From Colwellia sp. MB3u-45 (lineage in GTDB: Bacteria; Pseudomonadota; Gammaproteobacteria; Enterobacterales; Alteromonadaceae), in NCBI RefSeq assembly GCF_014077005.1, contig NZ_JACGVC010000043.1, forward strand, positions 59,573 through 123,572: DNA of 64,000 nt, given 5' to 3'. The notes beneath the pieces were generated by a model that saw only the letters and a program-made list of their open reading frames with translations, did no database searches and had not been told where the DNA came from. Both the position numbers and the translations under genes were made by a program. Positions 1-9,551 of this stretch are shown in pieces. Within the stretch, counting starts at the first letter, position 1. Each line of letters starts with the position of its first letter.

Positions 1-353
1 CCCAATTAGTGCATCAAATAAACAGCTCAACAAATCATTGGCCTAAGCTGTCAATTTGGACCGGCTCTCAAGACACAGTTGTTAACCCAAAAAATTCACA
101 ACAACTTGCTATCCATTGGGCCGAGTTAACTCAGTCGTCAAAACAGCCCATTATCTCAAAGCACCCGGGCTATAAAGTTAGCCAATGGCAAGGGCAGAAC
201 AAGCAAGTGAATGTCGAACTGATTGAGATTGAAAATATGGGCCATGGCATTGCGGTAGCGCCACAAAAAATTGATGGCGGCAGTGAAGCGCCGTTTGTCA
301 TTAACACCCCTATTAGCACCGTATTGTACTTACTCGAGGCTTGGGAGCTATAA
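1..353 (+). CDS. PHB depolymerase-family esterase, C-terminal part (truncated by window edge)
   Basis: The reading frame is open through the left edge, so only about the last 117 residues are visible; a GTG at 9 is not a convincing start. The visible part has the hallmarks of the C-terminal half of extracellular esterases of the PHB depolymerase/LpqC type: LSIWTGSQDTVVNP (the strand and loop carrying the acid residue of an alpha/beta-hydrolase triad) and ENMGHGIAVAP (the catalytic His loop), ending with a short helix before the stop. Such enzymes hydrolyse polyhydroxyalkanoates or related esters, usually outside the cytoplasm. The signal peptide and nucleophile lie outside the window. It is followed by a TonB-dependent receptor on the same strand after 215 bases. 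The family call rests on motif spacing only. Confidence 0.7.
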   Translation, partial: QLVHQINSSTNHWPKLSIWTGSQDTVVNPKNSQQLAIHWAELTQSSKQPIISKHPGYKVSQWQGQNKQVNVELIEIENMGHGIAVAPQKIDGGSEAPFVINTPISTVLYLLEAWEL

Positions 354-568
354 ATGCTTAGCTATTTCGCTAACACTAGGCTGTAGCAATAAATAAAATT
401 ATATTTAACAGCTTTAATTACAGTCACTTAAATACGAATACTGACGACATACTACTATAGTACAAATTGTCATCTGGAAAATTTACTATAAAGTTTTAAG
501 CACACTAATGAAGAAATAAAAACCGCGCACATTAGCGATTAATTAGATTTAAAACACAGGGAAATATT

Positions 569-2842
569 ATGAAGCATTGCAACCTAAGGCTAAGTGTTTT
601 GGCCATCACCATTTCAGCCGCACTGACCAGTCAAAGTATCTTGGCCGCAGCAGCGAATGAACAGCTAAACAATGATCCAACATTGGAGCGGATTGAAGTC
701 ACCGCTCGAAAATCATTGGAAAGTTTACAATCTGTACCTGTCGCAATCACTTCTATTGGCGCTGAACAATTAGCACAAAATGGCATTAGTGTGATGACAG
801 AAGTTCAACAGTTCTCACCGAATACGACTTTACAGGCCAGTCGTGGTACTAACTCAACCTTAACGGCTTTTATTCGTGGTGTTGGTCAAGATGATCCACT
901 TTGGGGCTATGAACCTGGTGTTGGCATTTATGTTGATGATGTTTATATTGCCCGTCCACAAGGAGCCGTATTAGATATTCTTGATGTTGAACGTATTGAA
1001 GTATTACGCGGTCCTCAAGGTAGTTTATATGGTAAAAACACGATTGGTGGTGCGATTAAATATGTCACTAAAAAAATGTCTGGTGATGTAGAACTTGATC
1101 TTAAAGGAACCTTTGGTACTTACGATCGTAAAGATTATAAAGTTGCGGGTAAAGTTCCAGTGATAGCTGATAAATTATATCTTGGCTTTGCTTTGGCTGA
1201 TCTAAAAAGAGGTGGTTATGGGGAGTTTTTACAATCTTCCTTACCGGGTCAAAACTTAGAGAACTACAATAAAGATATTTTTGCTGGTCGACTTACCATT
1301 GAGTTCGAACCGACAGAAGATTTATTCTTACGTTTTAATTATGATAAAACCATCGACGACTCAAATGCTAAAGGTGGCTATCGTTTATTGCCAAGCATAG
1401 TAACTAATGCGCCAGTACCCAATAGTGTTTATGATTCTTACACCAGTATGCCTACGTGGAATAGTGTTGAGTCAGAAGGCTTTAGCCTAACGGCTGAATA
1501 TATGATCAATGATACTTGGTCAGTTAAATCAATCACCTCAAGCCGAGATAATTATTCAAAAACAAATATTGATTTTGATAATACCGCCGAACGTATTTTT
1601 GATGTACCTGCCATTTATGATGATGAACAATTTACGCAAGAATTTCAACTAAACTATAACTCAGATAATTTAAACTTTGTCTCTGGTCTGTACTACTTTG
1701 ATGGTGAATCATGTGGCCACTTCGACGCTATTTTAGAGAATTTCGGCAAGTCTTTGGCTTTACCTGGGCTAACTCGAGAAGTAACGGGTTGTAATAACAG
1801 TGAAAGCTATGCTGTTTATGCTCAAGGTTCCTTCAATATTACCGATAAATTCTCCATGACCTTAGGTGCGCGTTATACCAAAGAAGAAAAAATAGCTAAG
1901 GTTAATAATGGTGTGGTATTTGAAACAGTTTATCCAGAAAGTGGCTGGGTAAACGGTTATGAACGTGGTGATGTTCAATTCCCTGAAGTGCTTAATGATA
2001 AAGAAGATTGGTCGCGCTTTACCCCGCGTGTAGGCGCAGAGTATCAATACTCAGACGACATGATGTTTTTTGCCAGTTATTCACAAGGCTTCAAATCAGG
2101 TACTTTTAATCCAAGAGCCAGTGGTCCAGAGCCAGCGGTAGATCCAGAAGTGGTAGATTCATTTGAAGTTGGCCTAAAAAGTGAGTGGAATAATAATTTG
2201 AGGGTTAATGCGACAGCCTTCTATCTTGATCATAAAGACAGACAATTTGTTACGGTATTACCCACAGCAGACAACAGTGCATTAAGTCAACGTTTAGGCA
2301 ATATAGGCACCTCGACGGCATCAGGTTTAGAATTAGAAATTGAATATGCCGTAGCAGATAACTTAAATGTTTTTGCCAGTTTAGGCTTGATTGACTCATC
2401 TTTTGACGAAGTAACATCATTTGACAATGACGGTAACCAGATAGATATTAGCGATAGCTTCACTATTACGAATACGCCTGAAACTACCGCTAACCTTGGT
2501 TTTACTTATAACATCGACACATCGGTTGGTAGTTTTGTTGTTAATAGTAACTACTATTACCGTAGTGAGTATGACTTAAACGTTACCGAAAACTTATTAA
2601 CTCAAGACGGCTATGGTCTACTTAACTTTGGTGTTAACTGGTATAGCAACAACGGAGATTGGACTGCAGCACTGCATTGGAAAAATATTACCGACAAAGA
2701 GTACTTAGTCGGTAACTACGCCTTCTTAGGCGCACAAAATAATGATGGCAGTTATCAACCTGGTTTAGGTGGAGATACGACACTGATTGGTTATTACGGG
2801 GATCCTGAAACCCTTGCATTGACCATAGGTTATAGTTTCTAA
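569..2842 (+). CDS. TonB-dependent outer-membrane receptor
   Basis: 757 residues. An N-terminal signal peptide (hydrophobic stretch, likely cleavage near residues 26-29 after an Ala-rich end) is followed by a TonB-box-like segment (LERIEVTA) and a plug domain with typical markers: VPVAITSI, AFIRGVGQ, PGVGIYVDDVYIARPQG and the IEVLRGPQGSLYGKNTIGGAI block. The rest is a beta-barrel rich in alternating aromatic residues, ending in Phe (ALTIGYSF), as outer-membrane proteins do for BAM recognition. It belongs to the large receptor class common in marine Alteromonadales; the ligand cannot be read from sequence. Two cysteines about 23 residues apart lie in a probable extracellular loop near residues 388-411. 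Position between an esterase and a two-component regulator suggests uptake of a carbon substrate, which is inference. Confidence 0.93.
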   Translation: MKHCNLRLSVLAITISAALTSQSILAAAANEQLNNDPTLERIEVTARKSLESLQSVPVAITSIGAEQLAQNGISVMTEVQQFSPNTTLQASRGTNSTLTAFIRGVGQDDPLWGYEPGVGIYVDDVYIARPQGAVLDILDVERIEVLRGPQGSLYGKNTIGGAIKYVTKKMSGDVELDLKGTFGTYDRKDYKVAGKVPVIADKLYLGFALADLKRGGYGEFLQSSLPGQNLENYNKDIFAGRLTIEFEPTEDLFLRFNYDKTIDDSNAKGGYRLLPSIVTNAPVPNSVYDSYTSMPTWNSVESEGFSLTAEYMINDTWSVKSITSSRDNYSKTNIDFDNTAERIFDVPAIYDDEQFTQEFQLNYNSDNLNFVSGLYYFDGESCGHFDAILENFGKSLALPGLTREVTGCNNSESYAVYAQGSFNITDKFSMTLGARYTKEEKIAKVNNGVVFETVYPESGWVNGYERGDVQFPEVLNDKEDWSRFTPRVGAEYQYSDDMMFFASYSQGFKSGTFNPRASGPEPAVDPEVVDSFEVGLKSEWNNNLRVNATAFYLDHKDRQFVTVLPTADNSALSQRLGNIGTSTASGLELEIEYAVADNLNVFASLGLIDSSFDEVTSFDNDGNQIDISDSFTITNTPETTANLGFTYNIDTSVGSFVVNSNYYYRSEYDLNVTENLLTQDGYGLLNFGVNWYSNNGDWTAALHWKNITDKEYLVGNYAFLGAQNNDGSYQPGLGGDTTLIGYYGDPETLALTIGYSF

Positions 2843-2869
2843 AAATCATGCTGTTTTCAACGCATAGAA

Positions 2870-2897
2870 AGCGCTGGTTTTTACTGGCGTTTTTTTT
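2870..2897 (+). terminator. Rho-independent terminator after the TonB receptor
   Basis: An 8-bp stem with wobble pairs (AGCGCTGG / CTGGCGTT) around a six-base loop is followed by a run of eight T, 28 bases after the receptor stop. Confidence 0.55.
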
Positions 2898-3032
2898 AAT
2901 AATAAAAAATTAAGCCGTCTGTTAAATTAGTTCCCGCTGAGGGAATAAAGCTAATAGACTTGATAATACGCCCATTATTTTCAGTGTATTGGGCGACCTC
3001 CTAGTGTTGTCATCATATAAAAGGCTGCTGTA

Positions 3033-3701
3033 ATGAAGCAAGCAAAAGTAATTATCGCCGACGATCACCCCTTGTTTCGCACCGCATTAAAACAAGCCAT
3101 AGTCGAATGTATTGAGGATCACGAAAGCTTAGAAGTAGACAACTTTGACGATCTACTCAAAGCGGTTACCCTTAACAACAGCTTAGAAATCGTTTTTCTA
3201 GATTTACATATGCCAGGTAATGATGGCTTTACTGGCTTAACACAACTGCAAAACCATTTTCCTGATATTGTGGTGATCATGGTCTCGTCAGACGACAATT
3301 CTGAAACCATGCAAAAAGCGATTAACTTTGGCGCAGCGGCATTTATTCCTAAATCGGCTGATTTAGCCACCATAGCACAAGCCATTGATAGCGTTTTAGC
3401 CGGGGGGATTTGGTTACCAAAAAATATCGAATTTAATGCCGACCAAAAAATAGATTTAGCACACCAGAAACTGGCCAAACAATTAAGCCAACTTACCCCT
3501 CAGCAATACATAGTATTAACTCAAATAGCCGATGGTCAGTTAAATAAGCAAATTGCCTATGATCTCGACATTAAAGAAACTACGGTTAAAAAGCATGTTT
3601 CCGCAATATTATTAAAACTAGAAGTGAATAACCGAACATTAGCTGGGCTTGCTTATCAACAATTAATGCTTAGCCCTTCACAGCATTTGAATGTGTCTTA
3701 A
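3033..3701 (+). CDS. LuxR/NarL-family response regulator (CrbR-like)
   Basis: 222 residues. The N-terminal receiver domain shows the acidic pair D10-D11 (IIADDHP), phospho-acceptor D57 (VFLDLHMPG) and K107 (FIPKSA). The C-terminal LuxR-type helix-turn-helix occupies about residues 150-215 (LTPQQYIVLTQIADG ... NKQIAYDL ... ETTVKKHVSAIL). It is therefore a DNA-binding response regulator. A symporter-type hybrid histidine kinase lies 2.2 kb away on the opposite strand; that architecture is the partner type of CrbR, which activates acetyl-CoA synthetase genes in Vibrio and Pseudomonas. Pairing is inferred from proximity and family, and no acs gene is in the window. Alternative: an orphan NarL regulator controlling the adjacent receptor or lipoprotein gene. 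Confidence 0.88.
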   Translation: MKQAKVIIADDHPLFRTALKQAIVECIEDHESLEVDNFDDLLKAVTLNNSLEIVFLDLHMPGNDGFTGLTQLQNHFPDIVVIMVSSDDNSETMQKAINFGAAAFIPKSADLATIAQAIDSVLAGGIWLPKNIEFNADQKIDLAHQKLAKQLSQLTPQQYIVLTQIADGQLNKQIAYDLDIKETTVKKHVSAILLKLEVNNRTLAGLAYQQLMLSPSQHLNVS

Positions 3702-3996
3702 TCTCCCTAAAACAGCGGCAAAGCTTATAAACCTCTCGCGTTTAACAACAAAGTTTTTCTCAAAATTTTCATGCTCTTTCGGCGATTTTTACTGGTTTAA
3801 ATCTCTGGCGGTGCTAGTGTTAATCTAGATAAAAAAGACAGTACAAGGAAATAATAACACCTGCCGCTTGGCTGTAAATTGAACAGGCTTACAGCCATAT
3901 TGTAGCCGTGAGCCAAAGTAGAGGTTTAGCCATTTTTATTCGTTACTTAGCGCAAGATAAGCGCTGCAATAAATTCACTGTTAAAAGGATAATGAC
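3702..3996. other. Intergenic region with a leader hairpin before the OmpA-like gene
   Basis: About 295 bases with no reading frame. A perfect 8-bp inverted repeat (GGCTGTAA at 3870-3877, TTACAGCC at 3889-3896) lies about 100 bases ahead of the lipoprotein start and could be a 5' leader hairpin or an operator. No confident promoter is assigned. Confidence 0.4.
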
Positions 3997-5421
3997 ATGA
4001 AAGTAAAATACACAGCGGTAGCCTTACTTATCACCATTTTAAGTGGTTGTGCTACACAAAAACTCATGACTGAGCAGGAAATGTTCGTACAACACCCGAC
4101 ATTGGCTCAGGCTAAAACTAGCATTGAGGCAGCCGAGCGTGAAAACTTAGCACTCTACTCGCCCGTACAGTTGAAAAATGCCGAAAATATTTATCAAAAC
4201 GCACTTGAACAAGCTCAAAATAGTAGCCCAAAAGTAAATGATAGTGCCAGCGAAGTTATAGCGCGTATTGAAACGGCGAAGAAACAAGCCGTAAAAGCAA
4301 AATATGTTTTTGAAGAGGTTTTCAATGCCCGAGACCGAGCGATAAGTGTCAATGCTAGCTCAGCTGCACCCGCTGCTTTTAAAAAAGCTGAAACGGAACT
4401 GGCAAAAGTATTAGCCTTACTTGAAGTTGGAGAGGATGAAAAAGCCACACGCGATGTCAATGCCTTGCGCAATCAATATTTAGACATAGAGCTAAATTCG
4501 TTAAAGCGTAATATGCTCAGTGTTGCTGAACAAGCGCTAACTAACGCCAAGAAAAATGATCTAGCCGATATAGCACCTAGCACTATGGCGATGGCAGAAG
4601 ATGAATACCGCCTTGCTTTAGCGACAATAGAAGCCGATCGAACTGATACTCAAAAAGCCAACGTGCATTCTAACCGGGCAATATGGTTGGTACAAAAGGC
4701 TAAGGGCATAGTCGATATTGAAACGGCCTTTAAAAATGCCAACTTTGATGCCGAACAAAGAATTCTTTGGTATCAAGATCAACTTAGCCAAGTCGTTAAA
4801 TCTATTGATACTGATGTTGGCTTCAACCGGCCAAACAAAGAAGTGGTGAATAATCTAAGTGCAGCAGTAGCAAACGTTGTTGAAGAACGTAAAACCTTGT
4901 TAACGGGGATGGAATCTGCTGAAACAAAACAAACTCAGTTAGCAAAAGATAAAGCAGAAGCTAAGATGGAATTCGAGCGGGAACAGGCGCAAAAAAGAGC
5001 GGATGATGAACGTTTCTCCAGAGTACAGTCAATGTATAACCCTGAAGAGGCTAATGTATATCGTCAGTTAAACAATGTGCTTATTCGCGCCCAAGGCTTT
5101 GCCTTTAAATCAGGTAGTAGTGAAATAGAGTCGAGTAATTTTGTTTTACTGAATAAGATTATTGAAGCCATTAAGAACTTCCCTGGTGCTAACATCATGG
5201 TTTCAGGACATACCGATAACCTTGGTAGCGAGGAGTTGAATATGGCGCTGTCGCAAGCACGGGCCCAAACGGTTGCTAATTTTATTACCCAAGTGGGCCT
5301 TATTCGCAAAGATAAAGTAGATTCTAGTGGCTTTGGTAAAAACAAACCTGTGGCGTCAAATGAAACCGTAGAAGGTCGCGCTGAAAACAGACGAGTAGAG
5401 ATATTAATCATTAATGATTAA
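3997..5421 (+). CDS. OmpA-family outer-membrane lipoprotein with DUF4398-like N-terminal region
   Basis: 474 residues. A lipoprotein signal (LLITILSGC) places the lipid-modified cysteine at residue 18. Residues about 30-330 are Ala/Glu/Lys-rich and helical, with repeated patterns such as KNAENIYQNALEQAQ and KKAETELAKVLALLE, resembling DUF4398 modules and probably coiled coil. The last 120 residues form an OmpA/MotB peptidoglycan-binding domain (FKSGSSEIES, VSGHTDNLGSEELNMALSQARA, GFGKNKPVASNETVEGRAENRRVEI). The likely role is a periplasm-spanning lipoprotein anchoring the outer membrane to peptidoglycan. It has its own upstream region and a strong terminator, so it is probably monocistronic. 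An AAGGATAATGAC leader supplies the ribosome-binding site. Confidence 0.9.
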   Translation: MKVKYTAVALLITILSGCATQKLMTEQEMFVQHPTLAQAKTSIEAAERENLALYSPVQLKNAENIYQNALEQAQNSSPKVNDSASEVIARIETAKKQAVKAKYVFEEVFNARDRAISVNASSAAPAAFKKAETELAKVLALLEVGEDEKATRDVNALRNQYLDIELNSLKRNMLSVAEQALTNAKKNDLADIAPSTMAMAEDEYRLALATIEADRTDTQKANVHSNRAIWLVQKAKGIVDIETAFKNANFDAEQRILWYQDQLSQVVKSIDTDVGFNRPNKEVVNNLSAAVANVVEERKTLLTGMESAETKQTQLAKDKAEAKMEFEREQAQKRADDERFSRVQSMYNPEEANVYRQLNNVLIRAQGFAFKSGSSEIESSNFVLLNKIIEAIKNFPGANIMVSGHTDNLGSEELNMALSQARAQTVANFITQVGLIRKDKVDSSGFGKNKPVASNETVEGRAENRRVEILIIND

Positions 5422-5440
5422 TATTAATTAGACCCGCGAT

Positions 5441-5473
5441 AAAAGCCTGCTTAATACAATTAAGTAGGCTTTT
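5441..5473 (+). terminator. Rho-independent terminator of the OmpA-like gene
   Basis: A perfect 14-bp inverted repeat (AAAAGCCTGCTTAA / TTAAGTAGGCTTTT) with a five-base loop ends in TTTT followed by C and TT, 20 bases after the stop. The A-rich left arm may let it work in both directions. Confidence 0.8.
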
Positions 5474-5474
5474 C

Positions 5475-5544
5475 TTATTTGAACACTGATTATTTAAACG
5501 CTAGTTATTTAAACGCTAGTTATTTAAACGCTAGTTATTTGAAT
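5475..5544. repeat. 15-bp tandem repeat (about 4.5 units)
   Basis: The unit TTATTTAAACGCTAG occurs three times without change at 5490-5534, preceded by a degenerate unit at 5475-5489 (TTATTTGAACACTGA) and followed by a partial unit. It lies directly after the terminator in non-coding DNA. Confidence 0.9.
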
Positions 5545-5893
5545 AATCATAATTATATAAAACATAACATTTAAAATAAATAGTTAATTGAAAGGTTTTT
5601 TGTGACTGAGTTCATCTTTTCAACGCAAGCAGAAATATGCTCTTAAAACAAAGTACAGCAAGATGATTAATCTTGATGCCAACTAACTTTGCCCTTTTAT
5701 TTTTAGGACAAAATATACGCTCAGCAATAGCAGACTTTTTACTCATCAATTTTATCTCTGTAATTAAGATTACCTCGGCGATAAAATCTACATAGTGACT
5801 ACGTTAACTAGCACAAAGGCTATAAAAACATTATGTAGAAAGCTTGCTTAGTCACAATACAGAATAAGCACAGAATAAGAAAAACAACTCAGC
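5545..5893. other. Gene-free stretch between convergent genes
   Basis: About 350 AT-rich bases between the 15-bp repeat and the end of the leftward sensor kinase. No reading frame, stable terminator for the kinase gene, or RNA gene was recognised. Confidence 0.4.
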
Positions 5894-8800
5894 TTATACC
5901 AGTAATTGCCGCATCATGCGCTTTAATGCTAATGACTTAACGGGTTTGCGTAAAAACAAAAACTCAGCATCACTGGTATGTTGTCGAACACTTTCTGATG
6001 GGTCAGCAGAACAAATTATCACTGGTAGTTGCCATTGTTGTGCTCGCAACATAGCTCGCACTAAATCAACGCCATTGGTGCCATGTTCAAGGTGATAGTC
6101 AGCAATAATAATATTAGGGATAATCTCGCCATTGGCTAATGTTTGCTGGCATGACGGTTGATCATAGGCAGTTAACACACAACAACCCCAATCACTAAGC
6201 TGTGAGGCCATTGCGGTTAGCATCAGTTGGTCATTATCGATCAACAATACCACCATGTTATTAAAGGATTTTTCGAGTGAACTTTCGGCTATAGCCTCCA
6301 AATTTTTATTTAACTTACCTTTATGGTGTATTTTTGCCTTAACGATGGCGGCCTCACTAGCACTGACGCGCGGTATTTCAATACTAAAACACGTACCTTT
6401 ACCGAGTTGCGATTTAACCGAAATTGACAAACCGAGCAATTTTGCTATGCGCTCTGATATCGCCAAGCCTAAACCTAATCCTGGTATTTCACGGTTTTGC
6501 GCTAAACGTTCAAATTCACGAAAGATGGCTTTTTGCTGTGCTAACGCGATCCCTGGGCCGTTATCCCAAACCTCAAGCCTTATCATTGTTTTACTGCGTC
6601 GTATCCCTAATAAAATGCGATTTTTAACCCCCGCTTTTACCCCCTGTTTATCATTGCAATAATGTACGGCGTTCGATAAAAAATTTTGTACTATTCGCCT
6701 TAGCATGCGTTTGTCAGAATGCACAACACATTGGCTAACTTGATATGAGAAACGTATGCCGGCTTGCGCGGATAAGGCCGCAAATTCATTCTTGAGTGGC
6801 TGTAATAAGTCATCAAGGGCGAATTGACTTTTTACTATTTTTTCAGAGCTACTATCTAAGCGAGAAATTTCAACTAAGTCTGACAACAAGGCTTCGACCA
6901 CGTTCAATGAGTCATCAATATGCTGAGCAAGTGCGGTGAGTTCCTCACCTTGTACTTTGTTTTTTAACATCGAGGTGAATAAAGATAAGGCATTAAAAGG
7001 CTGCATAAGGTCGTGACTTGCTGCCGCTAAAAATCGACTTTTACTGCTGTTGGCCGCTTCCGCTTCGGCTTTGGCGTTTTGTAATTCTTGGGTTCGGCTT
7101 GCCACACGTTTTTCAAGATTTTCGTTGGCTTTCTGTAAGGACTTTTCAGCTTCTATATGGGCGGTAATATCTGAAAATGTACTGACAAATCCGCCAGCAG
7201 GCATCGACTGTCCACGAATTTCTAATACCATGCCATTAGGCATTTTTCGTTGAAAATGATGGCTATCACCTTTTTTCATATGCGCGATACGTTTGGTGAT
7301 CATCTGCTCATTATTAACACCACCGGCAATAATGCCTCGCGCAATATTAAAATTTAACAAGGTTTCAATCGGTAGGCCGGCTTGAACAAAACCTTCAGGA
7401 TAATCAAGCAATTGAATATAACGCTGATTCCACGCCACTAATCTCATATCCGCATCAACCACACTGATGCCTTGTTCAATATTTTCAACACCCGACTGTA
7501 ATAACTCGCGGTTAAAACGAAACAGTTGGTTTGCTTCATCCACAATACTCACCACATCTTCAAAGGGCATTTGTGCTGACCTTGATACCGCTTTCATGAC
7601 CATACGTGTTGAGGCTGAGCCCAGTACACCAGAAAGTTGCACACGGGTATATTCAACCAGATTTACGGGCTCAGCGTTAGAAGATATTTGATTGGCTTGA
7701 TTAGTCTTGGCGATCAACTTAAAGGCATCAGCGGCGTTTTTATCGATAAAACGCATTAATAAACTGTAAAGATCTTCTGTACTTAACTTACTCTCAACTT
7801 GCTGTTGAGCTTTACTAATGAAAATATCTGCTTGTAATTTTTCACCTAGACTGCGTTGGGTCAATAATGAAACACCGACAAAACAAACAATATTGCTCAT
7901 TAAGCTATAGAATACGCCATGACTGGTTAAGTCTAAAAAGTTGACGCCAAACAGCGCAGTCGGCTTTAACCAAGCAAGGCCAAAAACGCCATCTTGTACC
8001 CACACTAAATTAGGAGCTATGATGGGTAAAAGTAGGGTGAAAAACCACATCAAACTACCAATAATTAAGCCGGTTAATGCGCCTTTAGCATTCGCTTTGC
8101 GCCAGTACAAAGCGCCGATAATCGCCGGCGCAAACTGTGATAGCAACACAAAGGATAGTAAGCCAATACTGGCTAAATGACTTTGCTGATTAATACTACG
8201 TTCAAAGGCAAAGGCAAGTAACAATATGGTGATAATGGTCAGTCGGCGCTGCTTTAACAACAAGCTAGAAAATTGCGGTGCACCTTCCTTACTGAAATAG
8301 TTAAATTTTAAGGTTATTGGCGTTATAACTTCGGTTGAAATCATGGTACTAAGCACAATAGCAGAAACAATCACCATACTGGTTGCTGCTGCTAAACCAC
8401 CAATATAAACCACAATACCTAACCAAGCTTGCTGAAAAAACATTGGCAAGGTAAGCACATAAGTGTCGGCATCAACACCGCCGCCAGGAAAAGTAATTAA
8501 GCCCGCGATTGCTATGGGTAAAACAAAAATGTTAATTAAAATAAAATACAGTGGGAACAACCAACGGGCCGTTTTTAGCTCTTGTGGATGATGGTTTTCT
8601 ATCATCATCATATGAAATTGCTGTGGTAAAACAAAAATGGTTATTGCGCCCAATATCGCCTGAGTCACCGCAAGATAAACCGAATTACCGTCAGTAAATA
8701 AGCCCTGACTTTGTTGCTGAGCAGCTAAGTCGGCAAAACCATCAAAAACAAAAAACGTCGCGAAAATACCCACGGCAGTTAATGCTAATAATTTCACCAC

Positions 8801-9394
8801 TGAGCTAAAGGCAATGGCTAAAACTAAACCTTGATTTTGCTTACTAGCAGCAATTTGCCGAGTACCAAATAAGATACTGAATACAATTAATACGAGGGTA
8901 ACGACAAAAGCGGTACTAATACCTGATTGAAAAGTGCCGGTGAGTAAATCAAAGCTGGTGCTAATAGCGCGTAATTGCAAGGCTATATAAGGTATGGTGC
9001 CAACTAAAGCGATTAGCGCTACACTAATCGCTATTTTAGGCGAACGGTCATAACGAAAGGCAATAAAGTCGGCAATTGAGGTCAGGTTTTGTCGCTTAAT
9101 AATGTTTAACATTTTCAGCAACATTGGCCAAGCTAATACCAGACAAAGCATGGAGCCAATATAAATCGGTGCAAGCCAAGCGCCAGTGGTGGCGGCTTGA
9201 CCCACTGTGCCGTAAAAAGCCCATGAGGTGCAGCTAACCGCTAAAGATAAGCTATATACCCACGGCTTGCAGCGCCATTGTTCAGGTGATTGATTTTGGC
9301 CTTTATGAGCAACTAAAAACAATAAGCACAAGTAGCCAATAGAAAGAGCGGTGATCAACCACGTATCAATAGATAACCAAGCTAGCAAATTCAT
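5894..9394 (-). CDS. Symporter-type hybrid sensor histidine kinase (CrbS-like)
   Basis: 1166 residues with an unusual all-in-one architecture. Residues about 1-520 are a polytopic membrane domain of the sodium/solute symporter (PutP) family. About 635-745 is a PAS domain (IEQGISVVDADMRLVAWN). A coiled-coil linker leads to a HisKA domain with phosphorylatable H794 (AASHDLMQPFNAL) and an ATPase domain (N box FLSNAVHYC; DNGPGIA near 944; GLGLGLAIS near 975). A C-terminal receiver carries D1099 (IIIADYHLEHG). This matches CrbS-type kinases, inner-membrane sensors of acetate status that act through a LuxR-type regulator; one lies at 3033-3701. Whether it transports or senses, and which ligand, is not visible. 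It is divergent from the MFS gene, with 157 bases between the starts. Confidence 0.92.
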   Translation of the reverse strand: MNLLAWLSIDTWLITALSIGYLCLLFLVAHKGQNQSPEQWRCKPWVYSLSLAVSCTSWAFYGTVGQAATTGAWLAPIYIGSMLCLVLAWPMLLKMLNIIKRQNLTSIADFIAFRYDRSPKIAISVALIALVGTIPYIALQLRAISTSFDLLTGTFQSGISTAFVVTLVLIVFSILFGTRQIAASKQNQGLVLAIAFSSVVKLLALTAVGIFATFFVFDGFADLAAQQQSQGLFTDGNSVYLAVTQAILGAITIFVLPQQFHMMMIENHHPQELKTARWLFPLYFILINIFVLPIAIAGLITFPGGGVDADTYVLTLPMFFQQAWLGIVVYIGGLAAATSMVIVSAIVLSTMISTEVITPITLKFNYFSKEGAPQFSSLLLKQRRLTIITILLLAFAFERSINQQSHLASIGLLSFVLLSQFAPAIIGALYWRKANAKGALTGLIIGSLMWFFTLLLPIIAPNLVWVQDGVFGLAWLKPTALFGVNFLDLTSHGVFYSLMSNIVCFVGVSLLTQRSLGEKLQADIFISKAQQQVESKLSTEDLYSLLMRFIDKNAADAFKLIAKTNQANQISSNAEPVNLVEYTRVQLSGVLGSASTRMVMKAVSRSAQMPFEDVVSIVDEANQLFRFNRELLQSGVENIEQGISVVDADMRLVAWNQRYIQLLDYPEGFVQAGLPIETLLNFNIARGIIAGGVNNEQMITKRIAHMKKGDSHHFQRKMPNGMVLEIRGQSMPAGGFVSTFSDITAHIEAEKSLQKANENLEKRVASRTQELQNAKAEAEAANSSKSRFLAAASHDLMQPFNALSLFTSMLKNKVQGEELTALAQHIDDSLNVVEALLSDLVEISRLDSSSEKIVKSQFALDDLLQPLKNEFAALSAQAGIRFSYQVSQCVVHSDKRMLRRIVQNFLSNAVHYCNDKQGVKAGVKNRILLGIRRSKTMIRLEVWDNGPGIALAQQKAIFREFERLAQNREIPGLGLGLAISERIAKLLGLSISVKSQLGKGTCFSIEIPRVSASEAAIVKAKIHHKGKLNKNLEAIAESSLEKSFNNMVVLLIDNDQLMLTAMASQLSDWGCCVLTAYDQPSCQQTLANGEIIPNIIIADYHLEHGTNGVDLVRAMLRAQQWQLPVIICSADPSESVRQHTSDAEFLFLRKPVKSLALKRMMRQLLV

Positions 9395-9551
9395 TCCTTT
9401 GTTTTAACGATTGTATACTCGCATAACCACTTATCTCATCTAGCATATCATGCTCGTTTGTTGATGTTAGTGCACTAAGGTAGTACTTATTTCCCTAACA
9501 TCCTAGGGTAATCTAACCCTTCATTATTAATCAATTTGAAAGTTATTATAG

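Noticed and set aside
4215..4472. 85-codon open frame antisense to the OmpA-like gene
   Set aside because: Shadow of the Ala/Lys-rich coding sequence; Ser/Ala-biased translation without a start site.
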